64,000 bases of DNA from Flaviflexus huanghaiensis (GCF_014118685.1 NZ_JACFAK010000003.1:62001-126000); one strand, 5' to 3'; positions 37,846 through 46,705 are shown, counted from the stretch's first letter. The notes: generated from the letters alone by a model not told the origin. A program made the numbers and translations.

Positions 37846-40800
37846 CACCCATCCCTACAGGCGCGGGGAACACTTTCCGTATCCCGTGACCTCCAGCAGG
37901 AGCGTGGGCTCATCCCCGCAGGCGCGGGGAACACGGCGAGTGTGAGAATTCCGAGGATGATCTGCAGGGCTCATCCCCGCAGGCGCGGGGAACACCCGTA
38001 TAGGGCGACGAAACGGTCGCGCATTCGCGGCTCATCCCCGCAGGCGCGGGGAACACCGCGGGGCCTTGACCCTGGCCATGTTGCTCAGAGGCTCATCCCC
38101 GCAGGCGCGGGGAACACCCTGGCCCGTACACGTGGCGCGCGCTCCAAGAGGGCTCATCCCCGCAGGCGCGGGGAACACACCATGAGGGGCCTCCTGTGCG
38201 GTTACGCGAAGGGCTCATCCCCGCAGGCGCGGGGAACACAGATCGCCGCCCTCACGAGACACCGCCCGTGGGGGCTCATCCCCGCAGGCGCGGGGAACAC
38301 ATCTCCCGCCGACGGCGGCCACCCGTCGCAGGGGGCTCATCCCCGCAGGCGCGGGGAACACATCAACGCGATCACCACCCAAATGAGCGTCAAGGGCTCA
38401 TCCCCGCAGGCGCGGGGAACACTCGAGCACCTTCCCGCCCGGCGTCTTGTCCGCGGGCTCATCCCCGCAGGCGCGGGGAACACTACCTGCAAGACCTGAA
38501 GGCGCGGATCGACGGCGGCTCATCCCCGCAGGCGCGGGGAACACGGCCGGCGCGGCCCCTACGCTTGCTGGCACGCAGGCTCATCCCCGCAGGCGCGGGG
38601 AACACCTTGGCTGTCGCCTTGTCTCCGGAGTCGAAGGAGGCTCATCCCCGCAGGCGCGGGGAACACCCGTAGAAGTCGTAGCGGACGGTCAAGTAGACGG
38701 GCTCATCCCCGCAGGCGCGGGGAACACCTCGCCGGACCCTTGACAGACGCGGTCAGTGGCGGCTCATCCCCGCAGGCGCGGGGAACACTGCTGTAGCGGC
38801 GTGCGGTGCCGGGCTGGAGTGGGCTCATCCCCGCAGGCGCGGGGAACACATGTGCAGAGAGTCATCATTGTCTCCTTTTGTGGGCTCATCCCCGCAGGCG
38901 CGGGGAACACAATCTGGGCGGCGGACAGTATCGCGGTTCGTGCGGCTCATCCCCGCAGGCGCGGGGAACACTGCTGTAGCGGCGTGCGGTGCCGGGCTGG
39001 AGTGGGCTCATCCCCGCAGGCGCGGGGAACACACAGCGCGAGGGTGCTTGGCAGGACGTTCGTCGAAGGCTCATCCCCGCAGGCGCGGGGAACACACCTG
39101 GAGGACCGCGGCGGCACGCGCCGCCACAGGCTCATCCCCGCAGGCGCGGGGAACACGGCATTGTGACCGGGTACATGTGTGATCCGACGGGCTCATCCCC
39201 GCAGGCGCGGGGAACACTTCACCGTCCCGCTATCCGGCGCGCCCGTCAGCGGCTCATCCCCGCAGGCGCGGGGAACACTCTTGAGCTCGACCTCGGCCCC
39301 GACGGCGGCAGGGCTCATCCCCGCAGGCGCGGGGAACACATGACTGGAGTGCCACCCGCGATCGACGTCGCGGGCTCATCCCCGCAGGCGCGGGGAACAC
39401 CCAGTAGGGTACGGGCGATAGGCGTAGCGGGTAGGCTCATCCCCGCAGGCGCGGGGAACACCTCCCCGACAAACAATTCCGCACAGGCTCCAGGGGCTCA
39501 TCCCCGCAGGCGCGGGGAACACCGACATAGTAGACCGGACCAGACTAGCGCCGCAGGCTCATCCCCGCAGGCGCGGGGAACACCCAGCCTCGGACCGTGC
39601 GGAGACTGGTCCCGCAGGCTCATCCCCGCAGGCGCGGGGAACACTCCGCCCTCCCACACACGGGAAGGTGGGGGCGCGGCTCATCCCCGCAGGCGCGGGG
39701 AACACCCATGTGAGGAAGCCGGTGCATCCTGACTTGGGGGCTCATCCCCGCAGGCGCGGGGAACACTCACACTCCAATTCTCCGGCCACCCACTTCGAAG
39801 GCTCATCCCCGCAGGCGCGGGGAACACCGACATGGAGATAAGTGAGCAATGGTCCTACTAGGCTCATCCCCGCAGGCGCGGGGAACACTTTGCGTTTGTC
39901 TACCGCCGCCAGACCATGACCGGCTCATCCCCGCAGGCGCGGGGAACACCCCGGCCCCTACACATGGACGGCCGTCCAGGAGGGCTCATCCCCGCAGGCG
40001 CGGGGAACACAGCCCTCCCCTGATCCCGAACTCGTCGTCCGCGGGCTCATCCCCGCAGGCGCGGGGAACACACCAAAGGAGAAAAAAATGAACCTATGCG
40101 TATGGGCTCATCCCCGCAGGCGCGGGGAACACTAGCGCAAGCGGACGGCGCGGTCCTTACGCCTGGGCTCATCCCCGCAGGCGCGGGGAACACGAATATA
40201 GTGGAGCCGGAGAATGATACAATACGGGCTCATCCCCGCAGGCGCGGGGAACACCCGTCCGGTCTAGGTTTTTAGTGACGTAGAACGGGCTCATCCCCGC
40301 AGGCGCGGGGAACACGCCCCGATCTTCGACACGGCGACCAACACGACGTGGCTCATCCCCGCAGGCGCGGGGAACACGGTGAAGACTGGTGACCCGCCTC
40401 CACGACGCCGGGCTCATCCCCGCAGGCGCGGGGAACACGGGTTGACCTGGCAGACGATGAAATTGCGTACAGGCTCATCCCCGCAGGCGCGGGGAACACG
40501 ACACGTACATTTTTGTCTCCTTTGGTGGTTAGGGCTCATCCCCGCAGGCGCGGGGAACACCTGATCTGTCTCGCTGGAAGGGTCTCGTCACACGGCTCAT
40601 CCCCGCAGGCGCGGGGAACACTGACGCGTCCTTTGATCGGGCGCGTGCGGCGGCGGCTCATCCCCGCAGGCGCGGGGAACACCTGGCCGGGCTCAGGGAC
40701 GGCACGATCAAGGGGGCTCATCCCCGCAGGCGCGGGGAACACATCGGCGCGTGGCGCGGGCGATCCCCTGGTGAGGGCTCATCCCCGCAGGCGCGGGGAA

Positions 40801-42755
40801 CACACGTCGAGGCTGGCGCGGCCCCCATCGGCGGGGGGCTCATCCCCGCAGGCGCGGGGAACACATCGACCACCCGCGCCCCCGCAAGCGGCAATCGGGC
40901 TCATCCCCGCAGGCGCGGGGAACACGCCCTTCGTGGGGGCCGTCCATCTGGCCCGCGGGGCTCATCCCCGCAGGCGCGGGGAACACAGTGTCGCCAGGAG
41001 CCTGGAAGAAACCTACACGGGCTCATCCCCGCAGGCGCGGGGAACACACCAAAGGAGAAAACGATGAACTTGTGTACATGGGCTCATCCCCGCAGGCGCG
41101 GGGAACACTTCGTGCGGCGGGGCTGTCAGTGATTGCGCCGAGGCTCATCCCCGCAGGCGCGGGGAACACAACTAGGACATAGCGCTCATGCTCGTAGTCG
41201 TAGGCTCATCCCCGCAGGCGCGGGGAACACGGCATAGTGACGGGGTACAGCAGGGAGCCGACGGGCTCATCCCCGCAGGCGCGGGGAACACCTGTCCTGT
41301 CTAGGGCTTTATGGATGTAGAACGGGCTCATCCCCGCAGGCGCGGGGAACACGCGGGTACTGAGATAATGAAACTCATTTGTTAGGGCTCATCCCCGCAG
41401 GCGCGGGGAACACGAGAGAGAAAGACAGTGAACGAAACCGAGCGCAGGCTCATCCCCGCAGGCGCGGGGAACACAGGGTGAGTGCTTCGCCGCGCTCCTC
41501 CCGCCGCGGCTCATCCCCGCAGGCGCGGGGAACACTTTAGTTCTCTTCCTTGATGGTCCAAGTGGCGGGGCTCATCCCCGCAGGCGCGGGGAACACTAGC
41601 GCAAGCGGCAGGCGCGGTCCCTATGCCTGGGCTCATCCCCGCAGGCGCGGGGAACACACTAAAGGAGATAAAAATGAATTTATGCGTGTGGGCTCATCCC
41701 CGCAGGCGCGGGGAACACCTGAGATTACTGACGGAGGACTGATGATTACGGGGCTCATCCCCGCAGGCGCGGGGAACACTGTTTCGTCGTGCGGGTCACC
41801 ATTCACTAACCAGGCTCATCCCCGCAGGCGCGGGGAACACCAACCGCCCTCACCCGCGACGAACTCATTGACGGGCTCATCCCCGCAGGCGCGGGGAACA
41901 CTACCGCTATGGCGCGATATGACGGAGCTGCAGGGGCTCATCCCCGCAGGCGCGGGGAACACGGGTCGACCTGGCAAATGACGAAGTTGCGTACAGGCTC
42001 ATCCCCGCAGGCGCGGGGAACACCGGGCTCATGCGGACACGCTCTCGGAGCAGGGGGGCTCATCCCCGCAGGCGCGGGGAACACGGTCCGGTCTACTATG
42101 TCGCCCATGGTGGCGGCGGCTCATCCCCGCAGGCGCGGGGAACACCCCGTGCCGGGGGCGGCGCGGGGGCTGTAGGTGGGCTCATCCCCGCAGGCGCGGG
42201 GAACACACCTGGGACCTGTCCGATTTTGACACGGACCGGGGCTCATCCCCGCAGGCGCGGGGAACACGTCTCTTTTTCTGTCACTCTGTGACCTCAATAA
42301 GGCTCATCCCCGCAGGCGCGGGGAACACCCCGTGCCGGGGGCGGCGCGGGGGCGGTGGGGGGGCTCATCCCCGCAGGCGCGGGGAACACCCCTGGTGAGT
42401 TTCTGCAGCGGGCCGGGGGTGCGGCTCATCCCCGCAGGCGCGGGGAACACCAGTCCGGGTCACTTTGCGCATAATTCCGGGGGGGCTCATCCCCGCAGGC
42501 GCGGGGAACACGGCCCTGCTCACCCTGGGGACCTTCCGGCCCGGGGCTCATCCCCGCAGGCGCGGGGAACACGTAATGCTTACTGCAAAGCCCTCTAGCG
42601 AGGGGGGCTCATCCCCGCAGGCGCGGGGAACACTGTTTCCAGCCGTTGACGAGGTAGGGGAGGGCGGGCTCATCCCCGCAGGCGCGGGGAACACAGTGGG
42701 ACAGTCACCGACCCCGAAAACGTCGTGGGCTCATCCCCGCAGGCGCGGGGAACAC
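37846..42755 (-). CRISPR. Type I-E CRISPR array, 80 identical repeats plus one degenerate, 80 spacers
   Basis: 28-bp repeats on a 61-bp period. On the plus strand each begins GGCTCATCC and ends CGGGGAACAC. On the crRNA (minus) strand it begins GTGTTCCCC, forms a CCCCGC/GCGGGG hairpin with a 4-nt loop, and ends GATGAGCC, as in type I-E. I counted 80 perfect copies (37907 to 42755) and one degenerate copy (37846-37873, five mismatches). Spacers are 33 nt except 35 nt at 39033, 34 nt at 40316 and 32 nt at 40683. The leader side is at 42756, next to cas2; decay is at the opposite end. Transcription toward lower coordinates matches the cas operon. Many spacers are related to each other (see findings). 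Confidence 0.98.
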
Positions 42756-42793
42756 ACTTCCTGAGCAGGTAATACATAGTGTCCTCTATTCTA
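42756..42793 (-). promoter_or_regulatory. CRISPR leader with candidate -10, abutting cas2
   Basis: AT-rich stretch between the first repeat and cas2. TAGAAT (42788-42793, minus strand) is a good -10 with an expected start near 42781. It shares bases with the cas2 stop codon (42786-42788), so only about 30 bp separate cas2 from the array and the rest of the leader must lie inside cas2. Confidence 0.55.
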
Positions 42794-43178
42794 AACCCTT
42801 TAATTGAGAGTTTTCGCCTCCTCTCTTGTTGGAGAAGCGCTGACCGCGCCGATACGAAGCGGCTTTGCTCCAGCCGGGCCTCATCTCCGAGCTTGGAGGA
42901 GCGGATGGAGGAGGCCTCCGCATCAATGTAAGACCATCTATGTCCTCCGGTTGCCAATGGTGGTCCTTGACTCTGAAGCCGAGTCCTTGTTCGGACCTGG
43001 TGGTCCAGATAAGGATGGCCCGCCCAGTTCCAGAGAACTCCTCGACACGGGACCATAGGTGATCTCGTACGCGCGCGCTCACCTTGCCGACGAAAACGCC
43101 GGCAGAGATCTCGTAGAGCCATTTTGTCAGGTCTCCTCTGAGTCCGACTGGACAGGCAGACAGGACCAAGACGATCAT
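42786..43178 (-). CDS. cas2: CRISPR endonuclease Cas2, type I-E
   Basis: 130-residue Cas2e, structural partner of Cas1 in spacer integration. MIVLVLSACPVGLRGDLTKW, EISAGVFVGKVSARVRDHLW and GRAILIWTT align with E. coli Cas2 (94 aa). DIDGLTLM ends the conserved core near residue 87. The remaining 40-odd residues are a basic, Ser/Arg-rich extension not seen in E. coli Cas2; its DNA would overlap the leader. ATG 43178 follows GAGGTG; an alternative GTG at 43190 overlaps the cas1 stop. Confidence 0.93.
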   Translation of the reverse strand: MIVLVLSACPVGLRGDLTKWLYEISAGVFVGKVSARVRDHLWSRVEEFSGTGRAILIWTTRSEQGLGFRVKDHHWQPEDIDGLTLMRRPPPSAPPSSEMRPGWSKAASYRRGQRFSNKRGGENSQLKGLE

Positions 43179-43186
43179 CGCGCACC

Positions 43187-44122
43187 TCACCCGTAGTTCT
43201 GGCCACTGGGCACGCGGCCGTCTGCTCTGCCGGACCAGATCGAGAGTGCCTCGTCGTACGTGATCTGCGGTTCCTCGGCCACTACGGGAAAGAGGTGTCG
43301 AATAGCGTCCACGGTACGCTCCATCGTGCCCTCAGTCATCAGACGGTCGCGAAGAAGCCGACGAACATCGTTGAGTGGGTCGGTTGTCTCTGCTGCAACT
43401 ACATCAAATGCTGCCGGGATGCTGGTCTCGGCTTTGAAGAGATCCGCAATGTCGTAGACAAACGACAAGTCATGTCCCACATGGACGAAACCAAGTCCAG
43501 GTGCCATGCCTAGAGCGTGGATCACGGCAGCGACTACTCCGTAGAGGCACGAGTTGGCGCTCGAGAGGGCCTGATTGACAAAATCAGAGTCCGCAACGTC
43601 TCCGACCTTGTACTGGCGGCGCGACCAGGACACTCCTGTCCTCTCCGACTCAGCGGCATAGATCTTCCTGACGCGAGCGCCCTCTCGTCCCCGTAGTTGC
43701 TGCATTGTGAGACCAGACACGTCCTCGTCCGGAAACCTCATCTCATACATTTCGCGGGCGACGCGAAGCCGAGATTTCTGGCTGGCGAATGAGCGTGCCT
43801 GAGCTTCCAGGAGGCGAGTACTGCGGGCGAGGGGACGGCCCGTGGCATAGCAGCGGACTGCCCCCTCACCTACCCACACCACGCTCGCTCCGGACGCACC
43901 GATAAGGGTCATCGCGGCGTGGGTGATCCTCGTTCCTGGCCCTAGAAGCAGAGCACCAATCATCGCTGTGGGGATGTGGACGGTCCCACGCTCGTCAGTT
44001 GCGGTTAGCGCGTTCGAGTCGCGATGAACGGTGCACCGCTCCAGGTAGACGAACGACAGTCTCTCCGACACCCTCGCCAGTTCCTGGGACTCAGGGGGAG
44101 GAGCGCCATGCATGTCAGGCAC
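43187..44122 (-). CDS. cas1: CRISPR integrase Cas1, type I-E
   Basis: 311 residues. Metal-binding and catalytic residues are in place: Glu147 (RGREGARVRK), His214 (GFVHVGHDLSFVYDIADLFK), Asp224 and Asp227, matching E. coli E141, H208, D218 and D221. With Cas2 it captures and inserts pre-spacers at the leader end. The N-terminal 20 residues are a short extension. It overlaps cas6e by 8 bp and cas2 follows directly. Confidence 0.97.
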   Translation of the reverse strand: MPDMHGAPPPESQELARVSERLSFVYLERCTVHRDSNALTATDERGTVHIPTAMIGALLLGPGTRITHAAMTLIGASGASVVWVGEGAVRCYATGRPLARSTRLLEAQARSFASQKSRLRVAREMYEMRFPDEDVSGLTMQQLRGREGARVRKIYAAESERTGVSWSRRQYKVGDVADSDFVNQALSSANSCLYGVVAAVIHALGMAPGLGFVHVGHDLSFVYDIADLFKAETSIPAAFDVVAAETTDPLNDVRRLLRDRLMTEGTMERTVDAIRHLFPVVAEEPQITYDEALSIWSGRADGRVPSGQNYG

Positions 44123-44801
44123 CGACCTTCATTAGAGTCATGAGTCCGCAACCGTATGCCTTTCCGCGCCCCAAGCCACCGACCAGAGCATTCCTGAACG
44201 CTGTCGCATCAGTTACTCCAAGTTCTCCGACGATGGTGACGTGGCGTTGCGTCACAGTTCTCCGTGAATTCGACTCTGGTTTGGAAAAGGATCGGTCCAA
44301 GCGCTTCACCACTCGTGCGAGCCGTTCATCGCCAGCGCCTTCGTCCGATTCGCTAGGGCGGAGTGGAACATGGAAGCCCCATCGCTCTTCCCGGGAATAG
44401 AACCATGCGAGCTGCTGGTCTTCTGTGACGTGGGGTACCAGCTTTCCCCTGTTGCCGGGAACGAACAGCCTCTTGACCGGATTTACGGTGACGCGGAACT
44501 GAAATCTCTGTCCGTCCTCAACCTTCTTGAGGAACCGACTGTACTGGAGGCTTTCCCCGGGCGCGGTCTCCCATCCGGCCGCCTCGACAAGGTGGGTCAT
44601 GTCTGGCTCTGTTGGGGAGACGACATAGAGAGTTACTCTGTCGGTCGTCTCATCAACGCGCCAGAGAACCCGATCTGGGTCGGCGTCGTGCTCGCGGGGA
44701 GGGAAGGACGATTCTACAGCCGCATGCATAGCCCGAGGGTTCGCCAGCAGTTTTCGCGCCTCTCGGCGTCGTGGATTGATTGCTAATCGACTGAGATACA
44801 T
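44115..44801 (-). CDS. cas6e: crRNA-processing endoribonuclease Cas6e
   Basis: 228 residues with two ferredoxin-like folds. His26 (RAMHAAVESSFP) matches the catalytic His of Thermus Cse3. The C-terminal glycine-rich loop GGLGRGKAYGCGLM binds the repeat RNA. It cuts the array transcript at the repeat stem base, leaving an 8-nt 5' handle (expected to be GAUGAGCC) and stays bound as part of Cascade. ATGA overlap with cas5e. Confidence 0.96.
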   Translation of the reverse strand: MYLSRLAINPRRREARKLLANPRAMHAAVESSFPPREHDADPDRVLWRVDETTDRVTLYVVSPTEPDMTHLVEAAGWETAPGESLQYSRFLKKVEDGQRFQFRVTVNPVKRLFVPGNRGKLVPHVTEDQQLAWFYSREERWGFHVPLRPSESDEGAGDERLARVVKRLDRSFSKPESNSRRTVTQRHVTIVGELGVTDATAFRNALVGGLGRGKAYGCGLMTLMKVGA

Positions 44802-45505
44802 CAGTCCTCCTTTACGAGTGCAAAGAATGGATCATCGAGCTCTCTGCCTTGGGGATTCCCAACAAGAAGGGGCTCACATCGCGCGATAATGCGTGAACCG
44901 TAGTCTCGTTGTCGAGGATCAAAGGAGAGAGGGACGTCTCTTACAAGATCGCCCGGCTCTCCGGGTTCAGCATCGCGAGAGATCGAAAGGTAAACCTGCC
45001 GGACGGACTGCTGTCGGTACCAGCCTGATGCGAGCCACGGTGTCCTATCAAGGTCGCGAAGGATGCACTCTGTGTCGTCGACGTCGAAGACGCCTCCCAT
45101 CAGATCAACGGGCGCAGGGCATGCTCTCCGTCCTAGGAAGAGGGGAAACCGCGGCGCTGATACGGCCTCAGCGATCTGACGAATGAGACTGTCATCGCCG
45201 GAGACGGCGACGGTGAAAGCAGCATCCGACAGATAGTGCCTCCACGAGAGAGTGGAGTGCTTACTACCTGGAGCCTTCGCAGTGTGGAAATCGACGAGCA
45301 GACGGCCGGGCTGATCCGTTCGCGTGCCCATCCTCAGCTCCGCGAGGTCAGAGACATCCTCCTCTCGGGATCGTCCTAGAGCAGCTGCCAGCAACCCTAC
45401 AATTCCGGACTTGCTCGGCTCCCGCCCAGACTCTCGTGTGGAATAGCGAGAGTCGACAGCCCACGACTGCATAGGCCCTTTCGCTCGAAGTATGAGAGAG
45501 CTCAT
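44801..45505 (-). CDS. cas5e: Cascade subunit Cas5e
   Basis: 234 residues. SSLILRAKGPMQSWAVDSRYSTRESGREPSKSGIVGLLAAALG is the diagnostic N-terminal motif of Cas5e; PLFLGRRACPAP is the second conserved block. It binds the 5' handle of the crRNA and contacts Cse1. The start overlaps the cas7e stop (ATGA). Confidence 0.96.
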   Translation of the reverse strand: MSSLILRAKGPMQSWAVDSRYSTRESGREPSKSGIVGLLAAALGRSREEDVSDLAELRMGTRTDQPGRLLVDFHTAKAPGSKHSTLSWRHYLSDAAFTVAVSGDDSLIRQIAEAVSAPRFPLFLGRRACPAPVDLMGGVFDVDDTECILRDLDRTPWLASGWYRQQSVRQVYLSISRDAEPGEPGDLVRDVPLSFDPRQRDYGSRIIARCEPLLVGNPQGRELDDPFFALVKED

Positions 45506-46650
45506 TCTCCATCCCTGCCCGCGGTCGCATCAGCAGGGAGAGCTGAGTCGAGAGCCTCCAGCAGGTTCTCGATCAGCTCACGCGTGTTTACCTTGTCGCC
45601 AAGGCCCTCGACGTCGTCCTGAAGGCTGGGAACGGCCGCCACCCATTCGTCAAGGGGGGACAGTCCGTAGGTTTCCGCAACTGCCGACGCCTCGGACGCT
45701 AGTGAGCGTGCCGCAAGCTTCCTGCGGTTCTGACCCGAATCCGCTTCAATTGCGGTTTCGAACGCGTTCGCGTAGCTGACCGGTCGCCGGTCTCGCACTG
45801 CGACCGCGACGACCTCGGGCAGAGTATGAGCCGCAAATGTATTCTGCTTGCCGCTCGGGAGAGCTTCAATGAAAGTCGAGGCGAAGGCCTCCAGGGCTCG
45901 CTTCACTGCAGCTCGCGAGCCGAGGTTCGCCATCAGCTGGTCGACATTGACAGTTGCATACCGGTACATCGTCGAGGAGACCATCTCGATCGTGCCAATC
46001 ATACCGGCTCCCGTCTCTTCGTCCGCCCGGCTCATGTCGTCGACCGCAGTGTAGTAGTCGAAATCTGGAACCGCGGCGTGTACACCGAGCGCATGGGCAA
46101 CCTGTGCGCTTGCATCGACGTTGAGCGCCGCATCATCTGCAACCATTCGGCCGAAGAGTGCGACGTCGATAGCGTGCTCTGTGTCGAGAACGGTATGCAC
46201 GTCTTTCTTCGTCAACGCCTTGACGTCCTCGGTCTCGAGGAGCAGGCGGGCGAGGCGCTCGACCTGGTGCTCTCCGAGGAAAACGAGGTATCCAGCGGTC
46301 GGGGGCTTAACGTCCTCGCCCTTCTTGACCTTGGGACTGGTCAGCTTAAAGCCTGCCTTCTCCATCGCTTGACCCGCAGCGGCGAGGGCATCGTCAAGAT
46401 CGATATCGGGATCAATCTGTGTCATGCGCCGCGCGACGAGTTCGACAATGCGCTTCGTCCTCACACCCAGCTCTGAGCTGTCGAGATAGTTCGAGAAGGC
46501 TTTGCGCTGGGCGGCCTTCAGCGCCTGTGACGAAATGCGTTGCCGCTGTACTCCGCCGAAAAAGGCGGACTTCGGGGAGCCGTCTTCGCCTCGGTTCACA
46601 TTGCTGGGAGCGAGAGTGTGGAGAGCGTGAAAATCAATGAAGGTTGTCAT
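45502..46650 (-). CDS. cas7e: Cascade backbone subunit Cas7e (Cse4)
   Basis: 382 residues from ATG 46650. FIDFHALHTLAPSNVNRGEDG, KSAFFGGVQRQRISSQALKAA and AHALGVHAAVPDFDYYTAVDD are typical of Cse4/CasC. Six copies coat the crRNA in known Cascade complexes. It is preceded by AAAGGAAC at good distance. A 55-bp gap to cse2 is the only non-overlapping junction between core Cascade genes. The longer frame from 46851 runs into cse2 and is not homologous. Confidence 0.97.
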   Translation of the reverse strand: MTTFIDFHALHTLAPSNVNRGEDGSPKSAFFGGVQRQRISSQALKAAQRKAFSNYLDSSELGVRTKRIVELVARRMTQIDPDIDLDDALAAAGQAMEKAGFKLTSPKVKKGEDVKPPTAGYLVFLGEHQVERLARLLLETEDVKALTKKDVHTVLDTEHAIDVALFGRMVADDAALNVDASAQVAHALGVHAAVPDFDYYTAVDDMSRADEETGAGMIGTIEMVSSTMYRYATVNVDQLMANLGSRAAVKRALEAFASTFIEALPSGKQNTFAAHTLPEVVAVAVRDRRPVSYANAFETAIEADSGQNRRKLAARSLASEASAVAETYGLSPLDEWVAAVPSLQDDVEGLGDKVNTRELIENLLEALDSALPADATAGRDGE

Positions 46651-46705
46651 GTCAAATGTTCCTTTGCTGTTTTTGTCAGAATTTCTACGTTGTCTCGGTG
46701 GTCGG

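Noticed and set aside
37843-42764. Many open frames of 60-250 codons across the array with repeating [26 protein letters not shown] and CVPRACGDE peptides
   Set aside because: They are translations of the 28-bp CRISPR repeat in its frames; the period is 61 bp and the spacers do not code.
42670-43206. Reading frame fusing the first array units to sequence antisense-frame to cas2
   Set aside because: Different frame from cas2, with repeat-derived peptide at its end; no homology.
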